Assembly (NCBI GenBank): GCA_002409375.1
Contig: DHNF01000099.1
Location: 928 to 7,956 of the forward strand
Direction: 5' to 3'
Length of the DNA stretch: 7,029 bases
Source: Ruminococcaceae bacterium UBA5423
GTDB lineage: Bacteria > Bacillota > Clostridia > Oscillospirales > Acutalibacteraceae
Both the position numbers and the translations under genes were made by a program. Shown here one piece after another: positions 1 to 6,253 of this stretch. The notes beneath the pieces were generated by a model, which worked only from the letters and a program-made list of their open reading frames with translations, did no database searches and had not been told where the DNA came from. Positions within the stretch are counted from its first letter, which is position 1, and each line of letters opens with the position of its first letter.

Positions 1-465
1 GAAACCGACCGATTCTTTTCTGCCAAAAATGTTCATAAGTTCTTCGGGATTAGCGTCTGTGGTTACCGAAATAACCTTTTTTCGGTATTCAACATCAGCA
101 CGCAAACGATTAAAACATTCGGCAATATCTTCCCGCGCGATATTTTGTGTTATGATAAGTGCACTAACAGCACTTATATAAATGGGATATTTTAAACGCC
201 TGTCCAATTCATCCCGCGCCTCAACTATCGTCTTGCCCTCACCCCTTATTATTGTGAACTTCTCAGGGCTCGCATTCTGGCCTTCAGGTCCGCCGCTTCT
301 ATCTGTATGGGCAACTTCAATATAAAATACATAATTACCATTTTGCTTGTCAAGCAAAACCGTCGTAAGGATGGCCATATTATTTATATCCTTTGAGTCC
401 CAGCATCCGGAACAGCAAAACAACAATACTGTAACCAGTAATATGCTAATTATCTTTTTGCGCAC
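1..465 (-). CDS. gerC: Ger(x)C-family spore germination lipoprotein, N-terminal 155 residues (runs off left edge)
   Basis: This is the C subunit of a Ger-type germinant receptor, a lipoprotein anchored on the outer face of the spore inner membrane that works with the A and B subunits. I translated it by hand from the reverse strand. It starts with a basic N-terminus (RKK), a hydrophobic stretch (residues 5-16) and a lipobox-like C-S-G-C, with Cys21 as the lipidation site. This is followed at once by the family hallmark WDSKDIN and an AILTTVLLDK segment. The -3 lipobox position is Cys rather than the usual Leu. The start is GTG at 465: an in-frame TGA lies only two codons upstream (472-474), and the first internal ATG (codon 30) would delete the signal peptide. 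The start lies inside the 3' end of gerB (20-nt overlap), so the two are probably translationally coupled. The family is normally about 370-400 residues, so more than half is outside the window. The family call is firm; the germinant cannot be inferred. Confidence 0.9.
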   Translation of the reverse strand, partial: MRKKIISILLVTVLLFCCSGCWDSKDINNMAILTTVLLDKQNGNYVFYIEVAHTDRSGGPEGQNASPEKFTIIRGEGKTIVEARDELDRRLKYPIYISAVSALIITQNIAREDIAECFNRLRADVEYRKKVISVTTDANPEELMNIFGRKESVGF

Positions 466-1561
466 TTTTTTTCACCTTCGACATAATTAGTAAAAATACA
501 GGTACAACAGTTGACATAAAAGCAACAATTATCATCAAAACAACACTTATTGTATCATTTACCCTTCTTAAATCATGATAAAACATATTTATAATAAATA
601 TTATTGTACCAATCACCAAAACAATAAAATGGCGTTTTATTTTGGGGAACATTCGGCATACATGCTCTGTCATTGCGGTATATATAAAAGTAATGCCCAT
701 AAACATGCCCGAAAACCCAACGGTCATAAACAATACATCTATTCGTTCAATAACAGGAAAATCCACAAGTCTAAACGATTCGATAACTCCGGTTTTATAA
801 TACATAAGCGTATTTATTCCCGTAATGCTAAAACTGCTTTCCATAATCATCACATAATAAGCCCCGATAGACAGCACTCCTAAAAAAGCCCATATCGATG
901 CTTTTTTATTGCGTGATGAAAAAGGAATAGTCATAATAACCGAAAGTCCCATAAACGGGAGTACCATATTCTTTAAAGCAGATACATAATCTATAATGTG
1001 ATCAGGCTCGATTAGCGGCAAAATATTATTCATGTCGCCCTGTGTCAATACTAAAATCAATATAAACACAGTAGAAACAATAGATAAAGGTGCTATAATT
1101 TCAAACAGTCGTGCAACATTTGTGATGCCTTTATAGGCAATAAACCCGAAAACGGCAAGCCCTAACGATACAGTAGCCCAAATTGGCGTACGAGTTAAAA
1201 ATTCGGTTTGTATAAGCCCGAATACCTGTGAATTCAGATAAACCATAAGAAATGCATATTTTAGTATATAAGCGAAGCTAATAATGTACGACAGTACCGG
1301 ACCAAATATTTCAGTGCAATATTCAAATATCATCTTGCCCTTATGCATATTTTGAAGCTTGGTAATAACCACGGCGGCTAATGCAAAAATTAAAGAGGCT
1401 GCAATAATTGTTATCCATCCGCCCCGGCCGGTGGTGCGTGCCATAATATAAGGGATAGTCAGCGCATCATATGTCGCCAATACAAGAAAAATGATATAAA
1501 AAAGCTGCCTGTTATTTACTGTGTTTGTCATAGGCAAAGTAACCACCCCCATTATTCCCAT
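446..1561 (-). CDS. gerB: GerAB/GerKB-family spore germination permease (B subunit)
   Basis: This is the integral-membrane B subunit of a Ger germinant receptor, in the APC amino-acid/polyamine transporter superfamily, thought to bind the germinant in the spore inner membrane. The 371-residue length is typical of the family (about 360-370). About ten hydrophobic helices are visible, near residues 19-41, 46-67, 84-110, 124-143, 152-172, 196-216, 222-241, 274-297, 309-328 and 336-360. The N-terminal NNRQLFYIIFLVLATYDAL segment followed by GRGGWITI fits the family's helix 1 and the loop into helix 2. A short basic C-terminus follows the last helix. The start at 1561 has AGGGA at 1568-1572 with a 6-nt spacer. 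In-frame ATGs at codons 4 and 11 are possible alternatives; the codon-11 start would have a G-rich stretch upstream. gerC follows with a 20-nt overlap. The gene upstream is a divergent manA, so no A subunit precedes it. Expression would be expected in the forespore, but I could not pick out a clear sigma-G promoter. Confidence 0.92.
   Translation of the reverse strand: MGIMGVVTLPMTNTVNNRQLFYIIFLVLATYDALTIPYIMARTTGRGGWITIIAASLIFALAAVVITKLQNMHKGKMIFEYCTEIFGPVLSYIISFAYILKYAFLMVYLNSQVFGLIQTEFLTRTPIWATVSLGLAVFGFIAYKGITNVARLFEIIAPLSIVSTVFILILVLTQGDMNNILPLIEPDHIIDYVSALKNMVLPFMGLSVIMTIPFSSRNKKASIWAFLGVLSIGAYYVMIMESSFSITGINTLMYYKTGVIESFRLVDFPVIERIDVLFMTVGFSGMFMGITFIYTAMTEHVCRMFPKIKRHFIVLVIGTIIFIINMFYHDLRRVNDTISVVLMIIVAFMSTVVPVFLLIMSKVKKSAQKDN
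473..478 (-). promoter_or_regulatory. Ribosome binding site of gerC, inside gerB
   Basis: AAGGTG on the minus strand is separated by a 7-nt A-run from the GTG start at 465. It lies within the last codons of gerB, which supports the GTG start and coupled translation. Confidence 0.6.
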
Positions 1562-1567
1562 ATTTTT

Positions 1568-1572
1568 TCCCT
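1568..1572 (-). promoter_or_regulatory. Ribosome binding site of gerB
   Basis: AGGGA on the minus strand is followed by a 6-nt A/T spacer and the ATG at 1561. It favours this start over the in-frame ATGs at codons 4 and 11. Confidence 0.55.
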
Positions 1573-1607
1573 AAATTTAATATATATACTTAGATAAACT
1601 TAATTTC

Positions 1608-1636
1608 TTGACTTAACGCTTGGCGGCGGTTAAAAT
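1608..1636 (+). promoter_or_regulatory. Sigma-A-type promoter for manA
   Basis: A -35 box TTGACT (1608-1613) and a -10 box TAAAAT (1631-1636) are separated by exactly 17 nt, each matching five of six consensus bases. Transcription would start near 1643, giving a leader of about 30 nt that contains the ribosome binding site at 1661-1667. It sits in the 112-nt spacer between the divergent gerB and manA. No equally good promoter was seen for gerB on the other strand. Confidence 0.65.
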
Positions 1637-1660
1637 AATGTGTGATCTCATTATCACCTT

Positions 1661-1667
1661 TAGGAGG
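1661..1667 (+). promoter_or_regulatory. Strong ribosome binding site that sets the manA start
   Basis: TAGGAGG lies 6 nt before the ATG at 1674. It decides against a longer in-frame reading that opens at a TTG at 1620, which would lie inside the promoter. Confidence 0.85.
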
Positions 1668-1673
1668 ACAACA

Positions 1674-2642
1674 ATGACAACCTACCCGCTCATACTCAAG
1701 CCCGCACTAAAAAGCAGCATTTGGGGCGGCAACCGCTTAAAAAATGAGTTTAGATATGATAGCAAAGATATTGTCGCCGAAGCTTGGGTGTTGTCATGCC
1801 GTGCAGACGGGGCGGCAACTATTCAAAACGGCGCTCTAAAAGGTAAAACTTTGGATAAGGCAATCGCCTTGTGGGGAGTCGGTGTGCTGGGCAAAAATGC
1901 TGTTTCATTTTCGCAATTTCCCATGCTAATAAAGCTTATTGACGCACGAGATAAACTATCGGTTCAGGTGCACCCAGACAATGATTATGCACAGCGTGTC
2001 GAGGGTGAAGCTGGAAAAACCGAAATGTGGTATGTTGTTGATTGCAATCCCGGTGCAAAGCTGATTTTCGGTTTTAACAAAAATTTAACCAAAGGTGAGT
2101 TTCGCAGCCACATTGAAAACGGTTCGCTTTTAGATGTTTGCAATTTTGTACCCGTAAAAAAGGGCGATGTTTTTTTTATTGAAGCCGGCACCCTGCACGC
2201 TATTGGCGACGGCATATTGATTGCCGAGGTGCAGCAGAATTCTGATATTACATATCGTGTATATGATTACGACAGGCGCGACTCAAACGGCAATCCCCGT
2301 CAGCTGCACATTGAAAAGGCTGTTGATGTAACCAACACCTCTATGGCTTGTGTGAATCAAAACTGCTGCAAAACCGAAACGATTGACGGCGGTACGATTA
2401 AAACTTTAGCTCACTGCGAATATTTTACTTCCTGTCTTTTAACCGTCAACAACACAATGACGATAAAAAACTTAGACAGCTTTTGCTCATTGCTTAATCT
2501 TGAGGGTGAATGCACACTTAATACAGAAAACACCAAGATCGAGTTAACAAAAGGCAGCAGTATTTTCCTGCCGGCTGGCATGGGGGCACAAATTATATCC
2601 AAATCCAAGCAACCGGCAAAAATTCTATACAGTTACATTTAA
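1674..2642 (+). CDS. manA: Class I mannose-6-phosphate isomerase (phosphomannose isomerase)
   Basis: This cytoplasmic zinc enzyme interconverts mannose-6-phosphate and fructose-6-phosphate, linking mannose use and GDP-mannose supply to glycolysis. The 322-residue length matches the short Bacillus-type ManA (about 315 residues) rather than the longer enterobacterial type. The N-terminus YPLILKP followed by IWGGNRLK is characteristic. The zinc site of the cupin fold is visible as Q98 and H100 (in LSVQVHPDNDYA), E117 (in GKTEMWYV) and H175 (in EAGTLHAIGDG). The active-site Arg is R195 in TYRVYDYDR. The smaller C-terminal beta domain (about 235-322) ends in a GSSIFLPAGMG segment. The ATG at 1674 is chosen because TAGGAGG precedes it by 6 nt. 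A ROK sugar kinase follows 167 nt downstream on the same strand, which suggests a role in catabolic sugar entry. No terminator was recognised between them. All expected metal ligands are present, so it is probably active. Confidence 0.95.
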   Translation: MTTYPLILKPALKSSIWGGNRLKNEFRYDSKDIVAEAWVLSCRADGAATIQNGALKGKTLDKAIALWGVGVLGKNAVSFSQFPMLIKLIDARDKLSVQVHPDNDYAQRVEGEAGKTEMWYVVDCNPGAKLIFGFNKNLTKGEFRSHIENGSLLDVCNFVPVKKGDVFFIEAGTLHAIGDGILIAEVQQNSDITYRVYDYDRRDSNGNPRQLHIEKAVDVTNTSMACVNQNCCKTETIDGGTIKTLAHCEYFTSCLLTVNNTMTIKNLDSFCSLLNLEGECTLNTENTKIELTKGSSIFLPAGMGAQIISKSKQPAKILYSYI

Positions 2643-2750
2643 TATTTTGAGCACTAAACAAAACGCGCTGAACATATTGCAGGGGCGAAATGAGTTTTGG
2701 AAGATACAATTATCAAAGGTGGAACGGGAAATTATCATCCCGCCAAAGAC

Positions 2751-2781
2751 TTGACTTTGAATTACTTTCAGATTGCGTAAT
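2751..2781 (+). promoter_or_regulatory. Weak candidate promoter ahead of the ROK kinase
   Basis: TTGACT (2751-2756) is followed after 19 nt by CGTAAT (2776-2781). The -35 box is good, but the -10 box matches only four of six bases and the spacer is long. The 167-nt gap after manA makes a separate promoter plausible. The rest of the gap (2643-2750) shows no convincing terminator or conserved RNA, only a 5-bp CGGGA/TCCCG inverted repeat near 2735. Confidence 0.3.
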
Positions 2782-2795
2782 GCATCAAAAACGAA

Positions 2796-2801
2796 AAGGA
2801 G
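2796..2801 (+). promoter_or_regulatory. Ribosome binding site that sets the ROK kinase start
   Basis: AAGGAG lies 8 nt before the ATG at 2810. It favours this start over an in-frame ATG at 2690, which would add 40 residues that do not look like a ROK N-terminus. Confidence 0.8.
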
Positions 2802-2809
2802 AAATAAAA

Positions 2810-3754
2810 ATGTACAGAATAGGAATTGATTTGGGCGGTACAAATATCGTGGCAGGCGTAGTTGACGACAGCTACCGTATCATTGGTTCGTCGCGCTGTA
2901 AAACACTGCTTCCGCGCCCGGCAAAGGATATAATAGAAGACATGGCAAAAGTTGCAATCGAAGCTGCAGCAAATGCCAATATTTCATTTGACGACATCTC
3001 TTATGTAGGCGTGGGTTGCCCCGGTACCTGCAATAATGACAACGGCATTGTGGAATACAGCAACAACCTTGATTTTGTTAATGTTCCGATACGTGATATA
3101 TTATACGACACTATAAAAAAGCCAATTTATATTGAAAATGACGCCAATGCAGCCGCACTCGGAGAAACACTGGCCGGCGCTGCGAAAGGTGCACAAAGCA
3201 GCGTATGCATAACACTCGGTACAGGCGTAGGCGGCGGCATCATTATAGACGGCAAGATTTACAGCGGTTTTAATTTTTCGGGTGGCGAGCTGGGGCATAT
3301 CGTAATAATGTTAAACGGCGAGCCGTGCACCTGTGGGCGGAATGGTTGTTGGGAGTCATATGCCTCGGCAACCGCACTGATTAGGCAAACCAAAACCGCA
3401 ATGCAGGCCGATAAAAACAGCATTATGTGGAAGATTGCAAAAACACTGGAAAATGTTGACGGACGAACATCGTTTGATGCGATGCGACAAGGCGATAAAA
3501 GTGGCAGGCAAGTTGTCAACAATTATATTAATTATCTTGCAAGCGGGCTTATAAATGTAATAAACATTTTCCAGCCCGAGGTGCTTTGCCTTGGCGGCGG
3601 TATATGTAAAGAGGGCGATACGCTGATAAAACCGCTTGAGAAGCTGATTGAGAAAGAAAGATACAGCAGATACAGTGCCTGCCAAACCCGCTTGTTTATT
3701 GCAGAGCTTGGCAATGACGCCGGCATTATAGGCGCCGCATGTATTGGGCAGTAA
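2810..3754 (+). CDS. ROK-family sugar kinase, probably glucokinase
   Basis: This is a cytoplasmic ATP-dependent hexose kinase of the ROK family, most likely making glucose-6-phosphate. The 314-residue length is typical of ROK glucokinases. The N-terminal phosphate-binding motif DLGGTN is at residues 7-12. The catalytic base is D111 in IENDANAAALGE. The second phosphate motif LGTGVGGG lies at 136-143. The ROK zinc/sugar site is complete: E160 and H163 in GGELGH, then C173, C175 and C180 in CTCGRNGC, with E182 following. A C-terminal LGGG adenosine-binding motif is at 261-264. The start at 2810 is fixed by AAGGAG 8 nt upstream, with the conserved RIGIDLGGTN directly after it. The upstream manA on the same strand fits a hexose-phosphate pathway. 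Fructokinase or mannokinase specificity cannot be excluded, because ROK substrate choice is not readable from these motifs alone. Confidence 0.9.
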   Translation: MYRIGIDLGGTNIVAGVVDDSYRIIGSSRCKTLLPRPAKDIIEDMAKVAIEAAANANISFDDISYVGVGCPGTCNNDNGIVEYSNNLDFVNVPIRDILYDTIKKPIYIENDANAAALGETLAGAAKGAQSSVCITLGTGVGGGIIIDGKIYSGFNFSGGELGHIVIMLNGEPCTCGRNGCWESYASATALIRQTKTAMQADKNSIMWKIAKTLENVDGRTSFDAMRQGDKSGRQVVNNYINYLASGLINVINIFQPEVLCLGGGICKEGDTLIKPLEKLIEKERYSRYSACQTRLFIAELGNDAGIIGAACIGQ

Positions 3755-3790
3755 TTTTTTTGATTAATAAGCATTTAAAACCATTTATTC

Positions 3791-3819
3791 CTGACTCGTT
3801 TACTTTTTAAAAGTTTTAT
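3791..3819 (+). promoter_or_regulatory. Weak candidate promoter for the Thr-rich surface protein gene
   Basis: CTGACT (3791-3796) and TTTTAT (3814-3819) are 17 nt apart, each matching four of six sigma-A consensus bases. It lies in the 127-nt gap after the ROK gene. The nine bases TTCCTGACT (3788-3796) recur upstream of the next gene. No hairpin-plus-T-run terminator for the ROK gene is visible in the gap. Confidence 0.3.
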
Positions 3820-3881
3820 GTTATCCTTATAAATAGTCGTTAGGCGTATAAGAGTTGCCATGGAAAGGACGAAATGTCTTT

Positions 3882-5507
3882 ATGAAAAAGTGGATGATTG
3901 CTATAGTCGGCATTGCGCTGGCAATAAGCTCATTACCCGGGCTTGTCTTTGCTGAAGACTCAACAACCAATTCATCTTCAACCTCCAGTACTTCCACAAC
4001 ACAAACCACAGCTCCAAGTGATGATTTAATATTTGATTTTGAATATGTTAGTAGCTACAGCATTAAAGTCACATGGAACGCCGAGGATGCTGGGGGACTG
4101 TCTGTCAAAAGTGTTAAAATCGGTAATGTTTTCGAATCTGTATATGACAACACTGGCAGCTTTTTTGTGGATATAGATGAATTGCCGCCGGGCATTTACG
4201 ATGTCATATTCGAAATGGATGACAGTAAAACAACATATACTTGTGCCAGAAAAGTTGAGCGAGCAGGTAATCTTAATATTAATATTAACTTAAGAGAATC
4301 TGGCGGATACATTGCTGCGAGTATTATTGACGACTATGGCCGCCCGGTTGTTGACTGTGAAGTGCTGCTCTATATTTCCGACAGTCTGATTGAGGAAATA
4401 GATCCCCAGTTTACAGACAAGAACGGCAGTGTGGTTTTCCCTGTTCCTGTTCCCGAAGATAAAACCATAGTTATGTGTAAGGTGGAGTCGTTTTCCGTCC
4501 CACTTGAAACCGGCGAAATATATTATGAGGGCGCCGAAGGTCTCTTCCCCAAAGATCCCCCTTCCACCACACCATCAACATCAACAACTACTACCAAGCC
4601 AACAACATCAACTGCTTCCAAAACAAGTAAAACAACCAAAACAACAAGGAAAATAACTACAACAGCGCCAACTAAAAAAACACTGCCGATAGTTACAGGC
4701 GCCGGCACCACGGCTGTGCTCGGCGACAAAATCGCCGTTAATGTCAGCTTTGACACCGGTGTTGCCGAAAGCTTTAAGTATTCCTCAAAGGACTTTGCCG
4801 ACCGTGCACGACTTTTGGTGAGCAAAGCTATGTACTCGGATATTGTCGGCGGCTCGTCCGCCACAATTATGCTGCTTGCGCAGACGTCTAATTTAGATAT
4901 TACTGACCAGCACATATTTTCTGCAATAAGCGGCAAATCTAAATACAGCCTGTTTCAGCCCGAACAAACAATACGAATTCCACTCAATATGTCGTTATTG
5001 ATTGTTGATAATCAGCATAAGGTCAATACACCTGTCAGCATGCCCGAATCCGAGGTCATCATCGAGTTACCTGTACCCAAATCAATTAGAAGCACATCAA
5101 ATTATACAATTGTCGCTGCACTTTGCAACGAGAACGGTATTTCTCAATTCTTAGAAACTACAGTAGATAACGGGATTATGCAGTTTAAAACAAATCGGCT
5201 GTCATCAATAGTCATTCTTGGCTTTGACAACTCTATGGGCTTAGGTATCAACGGCGGTGGTATTCCCTATATTGCAATCGGCATAATAGTACTCGGTTTG
5301 CTCATGCTGGTCGGTGCAGGTTTGCTTTTATACTTCTTCTTTATTCGCAAACCCATTCCAGCTGAAGATTTGCAGGAAGAAATGCAGTTTTTTCACTCAG
5401 AAACACCATACAATTTGAATACAGAATCAAAAACTCAAAGTAAAGATGACGGAGTATCATTAGGCTCGTTGCTCAAAAAGGACTTAAACGACGATTACAA
5501 TGAATAA
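3882..5507 (+). CDS. Secreted type I membrane protein with Thr-rich linker and beta-rich ectodomains, function unknown
   Basis: I do not recognise a named family over the full 541 residues. Residues 1-24 form a signal peptide (MKKW, hydrophobic core, cleavage after VFA). A Ser/Thr-rich spacer follows (27-44). Residues about 48-128 look like an immunoglobulin or fibronectin-like beta domain (SYSIKVTWNAED, then a PPGIYDVIFEM strand). Residues about 130-215 resemble a carboxypeptidase-regulatory/Big-type domain (DDYGRPVVDCEVLLY, then TDKNGSVVFPVP). A Thr/Lys-rich linker spans 227-266. A second ectodomain spans about 268-450 and ends in TNRLSSIVILGF, similar in style to the C-terminal repeats of clostridial surface proteins. 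A single transmembrane helix (about 462-487) ends at RK and leaves an acidic cytoplasmic tail of about 53 residues. There is no LPXTG anchor. The ATG at 3882 is chosen for the signal peptide and the AAGGA at 3865-3869, although the spacer (12 nt) is long. A surface scaffold, adhesin or sensor role is only a guess. Confidence 0.85.
   Translation: MKKWMIAIVGIALAISSLPGLVFAEDSTTNSSSTSSTSTTQTTAPSDDLIFDFEYVSSYSIKVTWNAEDAGGLSVKSVKIGNVFESVYDNTGSFFVDIDELPPGIYDVIFEMDDSKTTYTCARKVERAGNLNININLRESGGYIAASIIDDYGRPVVDCEVLLYISDSLIEEIDPQFTDKNGSVVFPVPVPEDKTIVMCKVESFSVPLETGEIYYEGAEGLFPKDPPSTTPSTSTTTTKPTTSTASKTSKTTKTTRKITTTAPTKKTLPIVTGAGTTAVLGDKIAVNVSFDTGVAESFKYSSKDFADRARLLVSKAMYSDIVGGSSATIMLLAQTSNLDITDQHIFSAISGKSKYSLFQPEQTIRIPLNMSLLIVDNQHKVNTPVSMPESEVIIELPVPKSIRSTSNYTIVAALCNENGISQFLETTVDNGIMQFKTNRLSSIVILGFDNSMGLGINGGGIPYIAIGIIVLGLLMLVGAGLLLYFFFIRKPIPAEDLQEEMQFFHSETPYNLNTESKTQSKDDGVSLGSLLKKDLNDDYNE
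4561..4680 (+). repeat. Low-complexity A/C-rich tract encoding the Thr-rich linker
   Basis: The stretch is dominated by ACA, ACC, ACT and AAA codons and encodes the Thr/Ser/Lys linker (residues 227-266) of the surface protein. Thr-rich linkers like this are common between domains of clostridial secreted proteins and may be glycosylated. There is no exact tandem unit. Confidence 0.7.
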
Positions 5508-5574
5508 AATAGCAACGCGAAACATAATAGTAGAAAATATTGTAAATAATACTATGAACATGTATGTCCGTTTC

Positions 5575-5608
5575 CTGACTTGAAAATTCATACAAATATG
5601 GTTGTCAT
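5575..5608 (+). promoter_or_regulatory. Weak candidate promoter region for the DUF4190-like gene
   Basis: Two overlapping readings exist: TTGAAA (5580-5585), 17 nt, TGTCAT (5603-5608), or CTGACT (5575-5580), 16 nt, TATGGT (5597-5602). Neither is strong. The rest of the 137-nt gap is AT-rich and holds a 6-bp ATAGTA/TACTAT inverted repeat (5527-5555), but no clear terminator. Confidence 0.3.
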
Positions 5609-5644
5609 CCTTTGCGAGCAACCGCAGAAAGGTATGTTTTTATT

Positions 5645-6253
5645 ATGACGGATAACTTTGAACCCGCAAAAAACAATGATGACAACCAAAAGCCACAAGA
5701 CCAAAACGCTCCAAACCATGACCCAAACCCACCTCCCCCCTATCCGCCACCTTATAATTACACATACCAGCCCGGTTTGCAATCCCGGTTCAACCAACCA
5801 CAGCGCACTGTGTACCCCCCTCCATACGGGCAGCCAAATTCATATTATCGGCCACCTGTTGCGCCCCCGTATCCACCCAATAACTATTATAACCGTCAGC
5901 ATGGTTACTACACTCCGGTATACCCACCTCCCGCCGCACCTGTGCAGCCTGCTTCGGGTATTGCCACTGCCTCGTTGGTGTTTGGCTTGGTGGGACTTCT
6001 TTTAGTATGGGTACCCATACTAAACCTCTTACTGTCACTTACATCCCTGATTCTTGGCATCGTGGCTAAGTCAAAAGGCAACGGAGGATTATCAATTGCA
6101 GGCATAGTAATCGGTGGTTTAGTATTTGCGCTTTCAGGCATTATTTTTATTCCGTTAATTGTCTACATTTTTAGAGAAGTTGAACCACAGCATTATTATA
6201 ATAATGAATGGGAATATACATTGATGACAGCGTTAAAGCTTGCATGGCAGTAG
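5645..6253 (+). CDS. Pro/Tyr-rich membrane protein with DUF4190-like C-terminal domain
   Basis: This 202-residue protein has no signal peptide. Residues 1-28 are polar and rich in Asn, Asp and Gln. Residues 29-103 are a disordered Pro/Tyr-rich region with repeated PPYPPP-like units (near 30-36, 57-61, 70-78 and 91-97). Residues 105-176 form a hydrophobic domain with SGIATASLVFGLVGLLL, then SLILGIVAKSKGNGGLSIAGIVIGGL, the pattern of DUF4190 and related small Firmicutes and Actinobacteria membrane proteins whose role is unknown. A short polar tail ends the protein. The membrane domain probably has two or three helices, leaving the Pro-rich region in the cytoplasm or at the surface. The ATG at 5645 follows AAAGG (5628-5632) by 12 nt. 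A TTG at 5612 would add 11 residues across the ribosome binding site and is less likely. The gene is co-directional with the surface protein gene 137 nt upstream. The biological role is unknown. Confidence 0.82.
   Translation: MTDNFEPAKNNDDNQKPQDQNAPNHDPNPPPPYPPPYNYTYQPGLQSRFNQPQRTVYPPPYGQPNSYYRPPVAPPYPPNNYYNRQHGYYTPVYPPPAAPVQPASGIATASLVFGLVGLLLVWVPILNLLLSLTSLILGIVAKSKGNGGLSIAGIVIGGLVFALSGIIFIPLIVYIFREVEPQHYYNNEWEYTLMTALKLAWQ
6001..6024. repeat. Perfect 24-bp palindrome inside the DUF4190-like gene
   Basis: The half-site TTTAGTATGGGT is followed directly by its exact reverse complement ACCCATACTAAA, with no spacer and GGTACC at the centre. It encodes residues 119-127 (LLVWVPILN) of the first membrane helix region. 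As RNA it could form a 10-bp stem closed by a GUAC loop. No T-run follows, so it is not a standard terminator. It could be an operator or protein-binding site, or chance. Confidence 0.85.

Noticed and set aside
575..883. Plus-strand open frame opposite gerB
   Set aside because: It lies entirely within the well-supported gerB gene on the other strand and encodes a His/Lys/Asn-rich product with no family features.
1620..1673. 18-codon N-terminal extension of manA from a TTG
   Set aside because: It would start inside the promoter, and TAGGAGG at 1661-1667 clearly sets the start at 1674.
4273..4288. 16-bp AT-only palindrome
   Set aside because: It follows from alternating AAT and ATT codons for an Asn-Ile run and is low complexity.
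4680..4701. LPIVTG in the surface protein, resembling a sortase LPXTG signal
   Set aside because: It has one extra residue, sits in the middle of the protein and is not followed by a membrane helix and basic tail.
4523..4936. Minus-strand open frame of 137 codons opposite the Thr-rich linker
   Set aside because: It is the antisense shadow of the low-complexity A/C-rich tract, giving a Val-rich sequence with no domain and no ribosome binding site.
5527..5555. ATAGTA/TACTAT inverted repeat after the surface protein gene
   Set aside because: The stem is only 6 A/T-rich pairs with a 17-nt loop and no T-run, so it is not a credible terminator.
5589..5597. CATACAAAT resembling a sigma-E -10 element before the DUF4190-like gene
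   Set aside because: No matching sigma-E -35 element is found at the expected distance upstream.
5658..6005. Second plus-strand frame within the DUF4190-like gene
   Set aside because: It is a Thr/His/Pro-rich frame-shifted shadow of the Pro-rich coding region, with no membrane domain or ribosome binding site.
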